This document shows, piece by piece, positions 1 through 7,889 of a stretch of DNA of 55,359 nucleotides. Within the stretch, counting starts at the first letter, position 1; each line of letters opens with the position of its first letter. Source of the stretch: JBIIUJ01 sp044340025 (GTDB taxonomy: Bacteria > Pseudomonadota > Alphaproteobacteria > Caulobacterales > Aquidulcibacteraceae); contig JBIIUJ010000003.1 of NCBI GenBank assembly GCA_044340025.1, positions 1-55,359 on the forward strand, written 5' to 3'. A program made the position numbers and the translations under genes. Below the pieces are notes generated by a model. It had not been told where the DNA came from, ran no database searches, and saw only the letters and a program-made list of their open reading frames with translations.

Positions 1-1
1 C

Positions 2-88
2 GTGCTGCGCGCCGAGCGCGGCAAGCCGGAGCGGGTGCGCGGCGTCTTCTTCCCGCAATCCCAGTCGCAGGCCGCTCCGGCGCCGTGA
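2..88 (+). CDS. lptA: LptA-like LPS transport protein, C-terminal end only
   Basis: Only the last 28 codons are inside the window, ending at TGA 86-88. The tail reads as a charged strand (RAERGKPERVRGVFFPQ) followed by a polar, Ala/Pro-rich end, which fits the last beta strand of a periplasmic LptA/OstA bridge protein. The call rests mainly on context: lptA commonly sits directly upstream of lptB and rpoN in alphaproteobacteria, and both follow here within 50 bp. LptA carries LPS across the periplasm between the inner- and outer-membrane Lpt complexes. The fragment is too short for a decision from sequence alone. Confidence 0.55.
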   Translation: MLRAERGKPERVRGVFFPQSQSQAAPAP

Positions 89-131
89 TGGGTTCTTTTG
101 GTTCACCGTTTCTTAGCGGCCGGCCGCCAAG

Positions 132-914
132 GTGGCCCTCGTGAGCGGGACGCGCATGGACGGCGCTTTCGTCACGGATCGCGAACGCGACCGCGAGGGG
201 CTGGTTGTCGAGGGGATCGGCAAGTCCTTCAAAGGTCGCCAGGTGGTGCGCGACGTCAGCCTTCGGCTCCGGAAGGGCGAAGTGGCAGGACTTCTTGGCC
301 CCAACGGCGCCGGCAAAACCACGTGCTTCTATATGATCACGGGGCTGATATCGGTGGATTATGGGAGCATCATGCTCGACGGTCACGACGTGACGGCGCT
401 GCCCATGTATCAGCGCGCACGTCTGGGTCTCGGCTATCTGCCCCAGGAACCGTCGGTGTTTCGCGGCATGTCGGTCGAGGACAACGTCCTGAGCGTTGTG
501 GAGGTGCGCGAGCCCGATCGCGACCGCCAGCGCGAGGCGGTGGACCAGTTGCTGGCCGAACTCCGGATTGATCATCTGCGCGCCCAGCGCGCCACATCCC
601 TGTCCGGCGGCGAGCGGCGGCGCGTGGAAATCGCGCGCACCCTCGCGACCGAACCCTCCTACATCCTGCTGGATGAGCCTTTCGCCGGGATCGACCCCCT
701 GGCCATCGCGGATATCCGCGAGCTGATCGGGTTCCTCAAGGCGCGCGGCATCGGGGTTCTGATCACGGACCACAATGTGCGCGAGACCCTCACGATCATC
801 GATCGGGCGTCCATCATCGCCGATGGGCAGCTTCTGTTTGAAGGCTCGCCAGACGAAGTGCGCGCAGACCCCACGGTCCGGCGCGTCTATCTCGGCGAAC
901 AGTTCGACGCCTAG
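132..914 (+). CDS. lptB: LPS export ABC transporter ATP-binding protein LptB
   Basis: This is the cytoplasmic ATPase of the LptBFG complex, which extracts LPS from the inner membrane and pushes it to LptC/LptA. All ABC ATPase landmarks are visible: Walker A GPNGAGKTT, Q-loop region GYLPQEPSVF, signature LSGGE, Walker B ILLDEPFAGID and the H-loop in LITDHNVRET. The DHNVRETL stretch is typical of LptB. The 260-residue frame is slightly long for the family (about 240), so the start is uncertain. GTG 132, GTG 141 (AAGG eight bases upstream) and ATG 156 are all in frame, and the conserved domain begins after all of them. It lies between lptA and rpoN, only 11 bp from rpoN, so the three are probably one operon. 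Confidence 0.95.
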   Translation: MALVSGTRMDGAFVTDRERDREGLVVEGIGKSFKGRQVVRDVSLRLRKGEVAGLLGPNGAGKTTCFYMITGLISVDYGSIMLDGHDVTALPMYQRARLGLGYLPQEPSVFRGMSVEDNVLSVVEVREPDRDRQREAVDQLLAELRIDHLRAQRATSLSGGERRRVEIARTLATEPSYILLDEPFAGIDPLAIADIRELIGFLKARGIGVLITDHNVRETLTIIDRASIIADGQLLFEGSPDEVRADPTVRRVYLGEQFDA

Positions 915-925
915 GGGCCAGGCCG

Positions 926-2410
926 ATGGCGCTCGCCCAACGTCTCGAGATCCGCCAGGGCCAGGGCCTGGTGATGACCCCGCAGCTGCAGCAGGCGATC
1001 AAGCTGTTGCAGCTCTCCAATCTGGAGCTGCAGGAGTTCGTCGCCGAGGAGCTGGAGAAAAACCCTCTGCTCGAACGCGAGCGCGACGAGGAAGCCCCCC
1101 CGGAGCGCGAGGCCGCACCAGACGGGACGGAATTGGGGCTTGACGGGACAGGACCGGCCGAAACCGAGTTCGACGCGGACTATCAGGACGTGAACCCCGA
1201 AGCGCGCGCCGGCGACGTCTATGAGGCTCCAGCCGAAGCCGGCGGCGCCATCGACTGGTCCAAGGCAGGATCCGGCGGCGCATCGCTCGACGATGTCGAC
1301 GGGTTCGAAAACAGACTGACGCGCGAAAAATCGCTGCATGAGCATCTGTCCGACCAGCTCGCCATGGCCACCGCCGACCCGGCCACGCTGATGATCGGCG
1401 GGATGCTGATCGATGCGACCGACGAGTCGGGCTATCTGCGCGCCGACCTCGACGAGATGGCGCAGCGGCTGGGGACTGATCGCGCCCGGATCGAGCGGGT
1501 GCTGGCGCTCTGCCATCGGTTTGAGCCCACCGGCGTCATGGCGCGCGACGTGCGTGAATGCCTGATGCTGCAGCTGGCCGAGCAGAACCGGCTCGACCCG
1601 ATCATGCAGGCGCTGCTCGACAATCTGGACAAGCTCGCCAGGCGCGATTTCGCCGGGCTGATGCAGGCCTGCGGCTGCGACGCCGAAGACATGGCCGACA
1701 TGGTGGCCGAGTTGCGCGCGCTGACGCCCAAGCCGGGGGCCGCTTTTGGCGGCGAAACTGCGCCAACGGTGGAGCCCGACGTCTTCGTCAAGGAAGGCCC
1801 GCACGGGACCTGGCTTGTGGAGCTGAACAGCGACACGCTGCCCAAGGTGTTGATGAACCAGCGCTATTTCGCAGAGGTCAACCGCACGCTGCGCAATGAG
1901 GCCGAGCGCACCTATCTGCAGGAGCAGGCCCAGACCGCCAACTGGCTGGTGAAAAGCCTGGATCAGCGCGCACGCACCATCCTGAAGGTCGCGCGCGAAA
2001 TCGTGCGCCAGCAGGACGGCTTCCTCGCTTATGGCGTCGCGCATCTGCGGCCGCTGAACCTGAAGTCGATCGCGACCATGATCGACATGCACGAATCCAC
2101 AGTCAGCCGCGTGACCTCGAACAAATACATCTCAACGCCGCGCGGCGTGTTCGAGCTGAAGTATTTCTTCACCGCCGCGCTCGGCTCGGCGGAAGGCGGC
2201 GAGGCGCATTCGGCCGAAGCGGTGCGGTTCCGGATCAAGACGCTGATCGACGAGGAACCTGCCGCAGACCCCTTGTCTGATGATCGCATCGTGGAGCTGC
2301 TGCGCGAGGCTGGCGTGGAGATCGCGCGCCGGACGGTGGCGAAATATCGCGAAGCGATGCGCATCCCAAGCTCGCTCCAGCGCAAGCGGGACCTCCTCAA
2401 GGTCGGCTAG
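926..2410 (+). CDS. rpoN: RNA polymerase sigma-54 factor RpoN
   Basis: Sigma-54 directs RNA polymerase to -24/-12 promoters and needs AAA+ activators to open them. The N-terminal region I is Gln/Leu rich (LVMTPQLQQAIKLLQLSN), followed by an acidic linker at about residues 50-110, a core-binding domain, an HTH region and a C-terminal RpoN box seen as RRTVAKYREAMRIPSS. Length 494 aa is normal. It starts at an ATG 11 bp after lptB. In many proteobacteria hpf and ptsN follow rpoN. Here the next gene is a serine hydrolase about 110 bp downstream, so the usual nitrogen-PTS neighbourhood is absent. Confidence 0.97.
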   Translation: MALAQRLEIRQGQGLVMTPQLQQAIKLLQLSNLELQEFVAEELEKNPLLERERDEEAPPEREAAPDGTELGLDGTGPAETEFDADYQDVNPEARAGDVYEAPAEAGGAIDWSKAGSGGASLDDVDGFENRLTREKSLHEHLSDQLAMATADPATLMIGGMLIDATDESGYLRADLDEMAQRLGTDRARIERVLALCHRFEPTGVMARDVRECLMLQLAEQNRLDPIMQALLDNLDKLARRDFAGLMQACGCDAEDMADMVAELRALTPKPGAAFGGETAPTVEPDVFVKEGPHGTWLVELNSDTLPKVLMNQRYFAEVNRTLRNEAERTYLQEQAQTANWLVKSLDQRARTILKVAREIVRQQDGFLAYGVAHLRPLNLKSIATMIDMHESTVSRVTSNKYISTPRGVFELKYFFTAALGSAEGGEAHSAEAVRFRIKTLIDEEPAADPLSDDRIVELLREAGVEIARRTVAKYREAMRIPSSLQRKRDLLKVG

Positions 2411-2521
2411 ACCCGCCTCAGCATTCGCGGCGCGGTCATTGCGCGCTTGCCGTCTCCCGCCCTCCGGGCGCGTCGGTAAGGTTCTGGAGATTCAGCGGCC
2501 TGGTCGCTGGCTTTGGGGAAC

Positions 2522-3730
2522 ATGATGCGACCTTTCCTGATTGCGCTCGCCCTGCTCGCGCCGCCGGCGCTGGCCCAAACCCCGCCCGCCGCCCCGCCGC
2601 CGCCGGCCGTGACGGTTCCGGCTGATCCGGCGCTTGCCGCCATCGTGCGCGACAGGCTGGCCTGGATCGCCGGCGGCGGCAATTCGATCACGGAAGTCGC
2701 CCGGCAGCAGCCGCAGGCGGCGATCCCCGGCGGACCCGGCCCAGCGCTGCGCCGGGTCGATCCCGAAGCCCGAACCATCGCCACCGCCGCTTTGGGCGAA
2801 GCGCTGAAGATCGCGCGCGAGACCCGCTCCCAGGCGCTGATCGTGGCGCGCGGCGGCCGCATCGAGCTGGAATGGTATGCAGACGGTTTTTCGCCCGCCA
2901 GCCTGTCGTCCACCGCCTCCATGATGAAGCCGGTCATGGCGCTCGCCATGGGCCAGGCGATCGCGCAGGGCCATGTGAAGAGCGTGGACGATCCGATCGG
3001 GCGCTACATCGCCGAATGGCGCGATGATCCGCGCGGCGCAATCACCGTGCGCCAGGTGCTGCAGATGAGCGCTGGTCTTGCGATGGCGCCGTCTGCGCCG
3101 TTCCTGCCCGGCGACATCACGCTGGGCACTGATCTGACCGGCGCGGCGCTATCTGCCGCAAGCGTCGGCCCGCCGGGCGCGGCGTTCCAGTATTCCAACA
3201 TCGTCTCCACGCTTGGCGGTCTCGTGATCGAGCGCGCGACGGGCAAGCCGTTTGCGACGTTTGTTTCCGAAAGCGTCTGGGCGCCGCTCGGCGCGGGCGA
3301 TGCGGCCGGCTGGATGGATCGCCCGGGCGGGATCGCGCGGCCCTATTGCTGCCTTATCGCGACCGCGCGCGATTGGCTGCGGGTGGGTCAATTGTTCCTC
3401 GACGATGGCCGCGTCGGGCGCCGCCAGGTCGTTCCGGCCGACTGGATCGCCCAGATGGTCACGCCATCACCGCAGAATCCGAACTTCGGCTATCAGCTCT
3501 GGCTGGCCCAGCCGCATGCGCCGATGCGCTCCTATGGCCCGGCGGTTGCGTTTCGCGTCCCCGCGCGGGAAGCCTTTCTGGCGCCTGATATGGCCTATTT
3601 CGATGGGGCCGGGGGGCAGCGCGTCTATTGGTCGAAAGCAAAGGACCTCGTGATCGTGCGGATCGGCGCGGTTCCCGGCCTGTGGGACGATTCGGCTTTG
3701 CCCAACGCCATCGCCCGCGGTCTGCGCTGA
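2522..3730 (+). CDS. Secreted serine hydrolase, beta-lactamase/class C PBP family
   Basis: The protein begins with a cleavable signal peptide (MMRPFLIALALLAPPALAQ), so it probably acts in the periplasm. It carries the active-site SxxK motif as SMMK at about residues 133-136 and the second motif as YSN at about 224-226. A glycine-rich stretch, GAGGQ, near the C-terminus may stand in for the KTG/HxG motif. This pattern belongs to the broad class C beta-lactamase-like (EstB/PBP4*) family, whose members are esterases, peptidases or amide hydrolases. The true substrate cannot be read from sequence, and nothing here proves antibiotic resistance. Two adjacent ATG codons (2522, 2525) are possible starts and the upstream RBS is weak. 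Confidence 0.85.
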   Translation: MMRPFLIALALLAPPALAQTPPAAPPPPAVTVPADPALAAIVRDRLAWIAGGGNSITEVARQQPQAAIPGGPGPALRRVDPEARTIATAALGEALKIARETRSQALIVARGGRIELEWYADGFSPASLSSTASMMKPVMALAMGQAIAQGHVKSVDDPIGRYIAEWRDDPRGAITVRQVLQMSAGLAMAPSAPFLPGDITLGTDLTGAALSAASVGPPGAAFQYSNIVSTLGGLVIERATGKPFATFVSESVWAPLGAGDAAGWMDRPGGIARPYCCLIATARDWLRVGQLFLDDGRVGRRQVVPADWIAQMVTPSPQNPNFGYQLWLAQPHAPMRSYGPAVAFRVPAREAFLAPDMAYFDGAGGQRVYWSKAKDLVIVRIGAVPGLWDDSALPNAIARGLR

Positions 3731-3746
3731 GGCTGGCCGCGACCGG

Positions 3747-3983
3747 TCAGCCTTCGGGGTCGGGCGCGTCGTCTTCCGGCCCGGGCTCATAGACCAGAAG
3801 GTCGGAAGGCTGGCACTCCAGCTCGCGGCAGAGCGCGGCGAGGGTGGAAAAGCGCACCGCGCGCGCCTTGCCGGTCTTGAGGATCGACAGATTGGCGAGC
3901 GTGATGCCCACCCGGTCGCACAACTCGGTGAGCGACATGCGACGCTCGAGCAGGACACGGTCCAGGGTGACGCGGATGGGCAT
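3747..3983 (-). CDS. Small XRE/Cro-type HTH regulator (YozG-like)
   Basis: This 78-residue protein is almost entirely a Cro/CI helix-turn-helix. MSLTELCDRVGITLANLSILKTG matches the YozG-like subgroup of DNA-binding proteins in layout, and the tail (ELECQPSDLLVYEPGPEDD) is acidic. It lies 6 bp downstream of a DUF2975 membrane protein gene on the same strand, a pairing that recurs widely in bacteria, so the two are certainly co-transcribed. The TTATCGATAA palindrome at 4571-4580, in the operon's promoter region, is a good candidate operator for this protein (inference). The biological signal is unknown for the family. Confidence 0.88.
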   Translation of the reverse strand: MPIRVTLDRVLLERRMSLTELCDRVGITLANLSILKTGKARAVRFSTLAALCRELECQPSDLLVYEPGPEDDAPDPEG

Positions 3984-3989
3984 CGGCGC

Positions 3990-4535
3990 TCAGATCGTCA
4001 GCTGGTCTTGCTGACGAAGCCGCGCGCCTTCGCGGAACACCTGCGCCAGAACAAACAGCACCAATGCGGCGGCCCATGCCGCCAGACTGGGCCGGAAATC
4101 GATCTCCAGAGACCCGGAGGCCGGCTGGCCGAACGCCGTGACGATCCAGGCGGTCGCAATCTGGATCGCATAGCGCGCCAGCTCCAGCCCGATCACCGCC
4201 CAGGCGATCTTGCGCAGCCGGCTGGCGTTTTCGGGCACGAAGGGGTCCCCCTCGACCAGCGTGGCGAAAATGCGCCGCAACTGGGCGAAGATGACGACAA
4301 GGCCGGCGGCATAGATCACGCCGACCGCGAGGCCTGGCGCGATCGCCTGCCAGCTTTCCCGGTCGGCGACTGCATGCAGGAAGGGCGAGCGCATCGCCCC
4401 GCCGGAGGCCATTGCGGCGGCATAGAGCAGACACGCCAACGCCACGCCGGCGAGCGCCAGCCATGCCAGCCCCCAGCCGACATCGATCCCGAGCTTGAGG
4501 ATCGAAGCCAGCGATCGGTCCTTTTGCGTGCCCAT
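3990..4535 (-). CDS. DUF2975 family membrane protein
   Basis: The 181-residue protein has four hydrophobic segments, at about residues 18-42, 64-88, 112-136 and 150-168 (the last ending VLFVLAQVFREGARLRQQDQLTI). The loop motif VEGDPFVPENASRLRKIAW is the hallmark of DUF2975. Function is not established for the family. It is typically encoded next to a small HTH protein, as here, and may sense a membrane condition or hold the regulator at the membrane (inference). It starts at ATG 4533-4535. A perfect 10-bp palindrome lies 36 bp upstream of this start. Confidence 0.88.
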   Translation of the reverse strand: MGTQKDRSLASILKLGIDVGWGLAWLALAGVALACLLYAAAMASGGAMRSPFLHAVADRESWQAIAPGLAVGVIYAAGLVVIFAQLRRIFATLVEGDPFVPENASRLRKIAWAVIGLELARYAIQIATAWIVTAFGQPASGSLEIDFRPSLAAWAAALVLFVLAQVFREGARLRQQDQLTI

Positions 4536-4570
4536 CAGCCTCTCGGGCGCCTCCCGGCCCTTAGTTCATC

Positions 4571-4580
4571 TTATCGATAA
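4571..4580. promoter_or_regulatory. Palindromic operator candidate TTATCGATAA
   Basis: A perfect 10-bp palindrome sits in a short AT-rich stretch (4561-4595) 36 bp upstream of the DUF2975-HTH operon start, where a promoter would lie. A closely related element with the same TATCGATA core is found at 5566-5575, 41 bp upstream of a small membrane protein gene. Likely ligand: the HTH protein encoded at 3747-3983 (inference). Confidence 0.55.
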
Positions 4581-4732
4581 ACATTAAATTCCTTTTGCAA
4601 GGCGGGGCGGCAATGTCAATTGCGCTGCGCGGGGCGTCCGCCGCGATCACGTTCCTGTTTCCGCCACATCCAGGTCACGTGGCGTGCGTATACAGACTTG
4701 GCGCAGCTGTGGTCCGCGCCAGGAGATCCCCC

Positions 4733-5293
4733 ATGCGTTTGAAGTCCGCCGCGCTCATCGGCCTCGCCCTTCCTGCTTTTGTTCTCGCAGCCTGCGGCCA
4801 GCCGGCCGAAGCGCCCGCCGCCCCGCCCGCAGAAGCCGCTGCGCCGGCTGAGCCGGCCCCCGCCGCTCCCGCCGCAACGGCCGACATTGTCGACACCGCG
4901 GTGGCCAATGGCTCGTTCGCCACGCTCGTGGCGGCGGTGCAGGCTGCTGGCCTCGTCGAGACGCTGAAGGGCCCCGGCCCCTTCACGGTGTTCGCCCCCA
5001 CCGACGACGCCTTCAAGAAGCTCCCGGCCGGCACGGTTGAAGATCTGCTGAAGCCCGAAAACAAGGAACAGCTGGTCAAGATCCTGACCTATCACGTGGT
5101 GGCGGGCGACATCCGCTCGGCCGCGCTCGCCGGCAAGGTGACCCCGGCGACGACGGTTCAAGGCGGCGCGCTGTCGGTGGACGCCACCGGCGAGGCTGTG
5201 AAGATCGGGGACGCCACGGTGGTGACCGCCGATGTGGCGACGACCAACGGCGTGATCCATGTGATCGACACCGTTCTGATGCCGCCCAGCTAG
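4733..5293 (+). CDS. Fasciclin (FAS1) domain lipoprotein
   Basis: The start at ATG 4733 is set by an AGGAG at 4721-4725 and by the signal sequence that follows. That sequence ends in a lipobox (FVLAAC), so the mature protein should be lipid-anchored at the cysteine and periplasmic or surface-exposed. After an Ala/Pro/Glu-rich linker (about residues 23-50), one FAS1 domain fills the remainder. Its H1 motif is GPFTVFAPTDDAFKKL, its central YHVV motif is ILTYHVVAGD and its H2 motif is NGVIHVIDTVLMP. FAS1 domains mediate adhesion or matrix contacts. No specific partner is implied by the neighbours. A strong terminator follows. Confidence 0.93.
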   Translation: MRLKSAALIGLALPAFVLAACGQPAEAPAAPPAEAAAPAEPAPAAPAATADIVDTAVANGSFATLVAAVQAAGLVETLKGPGPFTVFAPTDDAFKKLPAGTVEDLLKPENKEQLVKILTYHVVAGDIRSAALAGKVTPATTVQGGALSVDATGEAVKIGDATVVTADVATTNGVIHVIDTVLMPPS

Positions 5294-5320
5294 GGCCATC
5301 GCGCCTCGCGCAAAACCAAA

Positions 5321-5356
5321 CGGCCGGAGGGGCGCCCCTCCGGCCGTTTTCGTTTT
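5321..5356 (+). terminator. Rho-independent terminator after the fasciclin gene
   Basis: A perfect 26-bp inverted repeat (arms CGGCCGGAGGGGC and GCCCCTCCGGCCG, 5321-5346) is followed by TTTTCGTTTT. It starts 28 bp after the fasciclin stop codon. It also stands in the gap before the small leftward gene that ends at 5391, so it could stop transcription from both sides. Confidence 0.9.
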
Positions 5357-5390
5357 GCAGCGGATGCAGGCCCGGCCCGCAGCCAGCCCC

Positions 5391-5525
5391 TCACCCGATC
5401 ATCCGCAAGGCGGCGCCCGACAGCGCATGCAAGAAGAGGCCGACGGTGAGCGCGGCGAACGCGAGGCTGATCGCGCGAAGCGCCGGAGAGCCTTCCGCAG
5501 GGCTTTGATGACTGAGAACCGACAT
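5391..5525 (-). CDS. Small hypothetical single-span membrane protein
   Basis: The 44-residue reading frame starts at ATG 5525, preceded by GGAG about 8 bases upstream. It encodes a short polar N-terminus followed by one hydrophobic segment (LRAISLAFAALTVGLFLHAL), so an inner-membrane micropeptide is likely. In-frame ATG 5567 would add 14 residues but would place the start inside the TATCGATA element. I do not recognise a family. The reason to believe it is expressed is the promoter region: an ATATCGATAA element lies 41 bp upstream, at nearly the same distance as its twin in front of the DUF2975-HTH operon. Confidence 0.5.
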   Translation of the reverse strand: MSVLSHQSPAEGSPALRAISLAFAALTVGLFLHALSGAALRMIG

Positions 5526-5565
5526 TGCACTATCTCCATTGTCCTGAGCGCCCCAACGGCGCTCC

Positions 5566-5626
5566 ATATCGATAATCAATAGAGACCAATCGATATTCGA
5601 TCAAGTTACGTATCGTTCATCGATAT
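5566..5626. promoter_or_regulatory. Cluster of three ATCGAT-core operator candidates
   Basis: In the divergent gap between the small membrane protein gene (start 5525) and rdgB (start 5636) there are three AT-rich ATCGAT-core elements: ATATCGATAA (5566-5575), AATCGATATT (5588-5597) and ATCGATAT (5619-5626). Their local AT content contrasts with the GC-rich genome. They match the TTATCGATAA palindrome at 4571-4580. One regulator may control both genes. Confidence 0.5.
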
Positions 5627-5635
5627 GGAGGGTGT

Positions 5636-6244
5636 ATGGCGCGGGTGTTTCAGGGCGGCAAGCTGGTGGTGGCGAGCCACAATCCCGGCAAGGTGGTCGA
5701 AATCGCAGCGCTTCTGGGCCCGCTGGGGGCCGACCCGGTCTCGGCCGGCGCGCTGGGCTTGCCGGAGCCTGACGAGACCGAGACCACCTACCGCGGCAAT
5801 GCGCTCCTGAAGGCCCATGCGGCGGCTAGCGCCAGCGGCCTGCCGGCGTTGGCCGACGATTCCGGTCTCAGCGTCGATGCCCTGGACGGCGCGCCAGGGA
5901 TCTATTCCGCGCGTTGGTGCGGGCCGGGCAAGGACTTCCGGGTCGGGATGGAGGCGGTGCGCGCCGCCATGCTGGCGGCCGGGTCGGCGCATTCGACGTG
6001 TCGTTTTGTCTGTGCGCTGGCGCTCGCCTGGCCCGACGGCCATGCCGAGGCGTTCGAAGGCGTGGTGGAGGGCGCCATCGTGTGGCCGCCACGCGGGGAC
6101 CGAGGCTTTGGCTATGACCCGATCTTCCAGCCTCTCGGCCACACCATCACCTTTGGCGAGATGGAGCCCGACGCCAAACACGCCATGAGCCACCGGGCCG
6201 CCGCTTTCGCCCAGCTCAAGGCCGCCTGCTTCTCTGCGCCATGA
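5636..6244 (+). CDS. rdgB: RdgB/HAM1 family XTP/dITP diphosphatase
   Basis: This enzyme hydrolyses ITP, dITP and XTP to monophosphates and so keeps deaminated purines out of nucleic acids. The N-terminal SHNPGKVVEI matches the family's substrate/phosphate-binding motif (S/T-x-N-x-x-K). The conserved ADDSGLSVDAL follows at about residues 70-80, and the C-terminal region carries GDRGFGYDPIFQP and SHRAAAF. The 202-aa length is typical. It starts at ATG 5636 after GGAGG (5627-5631), only four bases from the start. Its last four bases overlap the start of hemW (ATGA), a strong sign of translational coupling that is common in proteobacteria. Confidence 0.96.
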   Translation: MARVFQGGKLVVASHNPGKVVEIAALLGPLGADPVSAGALGLPEPDETETTYRGNALLKAHAAASASGLPALADDSGLSVDALDGAPGIYSARWCGPGKDFRVGMEAVRAAMLAAGSAHSTCRFVCALALAWPDGHAEAFEGVVEGAIVWPPRGDRGFGYDPIFQPLGHTITFGEMEPDAKHAMSHRAAAFAQLKAACFSAP

Positions 6245-7392
6245 CCCCCGAAGCCGGCTTCGGGATCTATCTGCATTGGCCCTATTGCGAGGCGATCTGC
6301 CCCTATTGCGACTTTAACGTCTATCGCGCGCGGGGGCAGGATTCAGAGCCGCTGCTCGCCGCCATTTGCGCCGATCTCGCCGCCCATCGCGCCCTCACCG
6401 GGCCGGTTGCGCTCGAGAGCCTGTTTCTCGGCGGCGGCACGCCGTCGCTTCTTCCTCCAAGCGCCGTGGAGCGCCTGATCGAGACATGCGTGCGTCTCTG
6501 GCCGGCGGCCAGCGACATCGAGATCACGCTGGAGGCCAACCCCACCAATGCCGAAGCCGAGCGCTTCGCCGCTTTCGCCGCCGCCGGCGTGAACCGCGTC
6601 TCGCTTGGCGTTCAGGCGTTTGACGACGCCGCGCTCAAACGCCTCGGCCGATGGCACACCGCAGCCCAGGCGCTCGATGCGGTGCGGCTGGCGCAGGCCG
6701 CCTTTGCGCGCGTTTCGCTCGACCTGATCGCCGCGCGGCCGGATCAGACGCTGGCGGCCTGGGAAGCCGAACTCGCCACCGCCCTCGCCCTGGGCGCGGA
6801 GCACCTGTCGATCTACCACCTCACGATCGAGGACGGCACCGCCTTTGCCCGCGCCGCCGCGCGCGGAACCCTTGCCCCCCCATCGCCCGATGGCGCCGCC
6901 GACCTCTATGAGATCACCCAGGCGCTATGCGCCGATGCGGGAATGCCGGCCTATGAAGTCTCCAATCATGCACGCGGGCCGGCGGCCCGGTCGCATCACA
7001 ATCTGATCTACTGGCGCTCAGGCCAGTGGGCGGGCGTGGGGCCGGGGGCTCATGGCCGGCTCGATCTGCCCGGCGGTCGGCTCGCCACCAGCGCCGCGCG
7101 CCGGCCGGAAGCCTATGTGGCGCAGGTGCGCTCAGCCGGCCTGGGCTGGGCCGAACCGGAAGTGCTGGATGGCGACGCCGTGCGCCAGGAATTCTGGCTG
7201 ATGGGCCTTCGGCTGGTCGATGGCGTGTCGCGCGCAGACGCCATGGCGCGCAGGGCCGGCTGGCCCACCGCAGCAATCGCCGGTCTTTGCGCCCAGGGGC
7301 TGGCCGTCGCTGGCCCGGACCATCTGCGCCTGACGGAACGTGGTCGGCTGCTGGCCGACGGGATCGCCCAGAAGCTCGCCGTCGCCGCCTGA
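6241..7392 (+). CDS. hemW: HemW-like radical SAM protein (heme chaperone, formerly HemN-like)
   Basis: The radical SAM cluster motif CxxxCxxC is present near the N-terminus as YCEAICPYCDFN, followed by the SAM-binding FLGGGTPSLL. ITLEANPTN and the helix containing VNRVSLGVQAFDD are classic HemW/CPO-family signatures. HemW binds heme and is thought to deliver it to membrane proteins. It lacks the extra N-terminal part of true coproporphyrinogen dehydrogenase HemN, and the 383-residue length fits HemW. It overlaps rdgB by four bases and ends 4 bp from the convergent EVE-domain gene. Confidence 0.94.
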   Translation: MTPEAGFGIYLHWPYCEAICPYCDFNVYRARGQDSEPLLAAICADLAAHRALTGPVALESLFLGGGTPSLLPPSAVERLIETCVRLWPAASDIEITLEANPTNAEAERFAAFAAAGVNRVSLGVQAFDDAALKRLGRWHTAAQALDAVRLAQAAFARVSLDLIAARPDQTLAAWEAELATALALGAEHLSIYHLTIEDGTAFARAAARGTLAPPSPDGAADLYEITQALCADAGMPAYEVSNHARGPAARSHHNLIYWRSGQWAGVGPGAHGRLDLPGGRLATSAARRPEAYVAQVRSAGLGWAEPEVLDGDAVRQEFWLMGLRLVDGVSRADAMARRAGWPTAAIAGLCAQGLAVAGPDHLRLTERGRLLADGIAQKLAVAA

Positions 7393-7396
7393 GCGC

Positions 7397-7819
7397 TCAG
7401 GCCTGGCCAAGCCCGCCCAGCGCCAGCATCACGGCCCATTCAGCGGGCGTCACAGGCTGAACCGACAGCCGCGAAAGCCGCACGAGCGCCATCTGGGCCA
7501 ATCGCGGATCGGCTTTCACCGCCGCCAGCGGCACAGGGCGCCGCAGCGCCTGCTCGGCCGCCACATCGACGCAGACGAAGCCGCCGTCCGGGTCGGTCGG
7601 GTCGGGATAGGCCTCGCGCACCACCCGCACGATGCCCACCGCCTGTTTCTCCCCGCCTGTGTGATAGAAGAGCGCGGCGTCGCCCACGCGCATCGCCAGC
7701 AGGTGGGCTTTCGCCTGATGGTTGCGCACCCCAGTCCAGGGCTCGCCCGCCGAGCCCCGGGCCACCTGATCGGTCCAGGAAAACGCGTCCGGTTCGGTCT
7801 TCACCAGCCAGTAAGCCAT
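7397..7819 (-). CDS. EVE domain-containing protein
   Basis: This 140-residue protein starts MAYWLVKTEPDAFSW, the signature opening of the EVE domain (PUA-like fold, THYN1-related). It continues with WTGVRNHQAKAHLLAMRVGD and GDAALFYHTGGEKQAVGIV, all diagnostic. EVE proteins bind modified bases in nucleic acids and are proposed to read modified cytosine. Some are single-domain housekeeping genes and others are parts of defence nucleases. This one is stand-alone, so a housekeeping role is more likely. An upstream in-frame extension (to 7849) adds ten basic residues outside the domain and is not favoured. Confidence 0.93.
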   Translation of the reverse strand: MAYWLVKTEPDAFSWTDQVARGSAGEPWTGVRNHQAKAHLLAMRVGDAALFYHTGGEKQAVGIVRVVREAYPDPTDPDGGFVCVDVAAEQALRRPVPLAAVKADPRLAQMALVRLSRLSVQPVTPAEWAVMLALGGLGQA

Positions 7820-7889
7820 AGGCTGCGGTCTCCGCTTGCGCTGGCGCAATCCTTGAACCAGTCCTGTCGCGCTGTTCCCATTCGGGATC

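Noticed and set aside
2522..3730. A beta-lactamase resistance gene
   Set aside because: The SxxK and YxN motifs are shared with esterases and peptidases, and the third motif is not the canonical KTG. Function as an antibiotic hydrolase is not supported.
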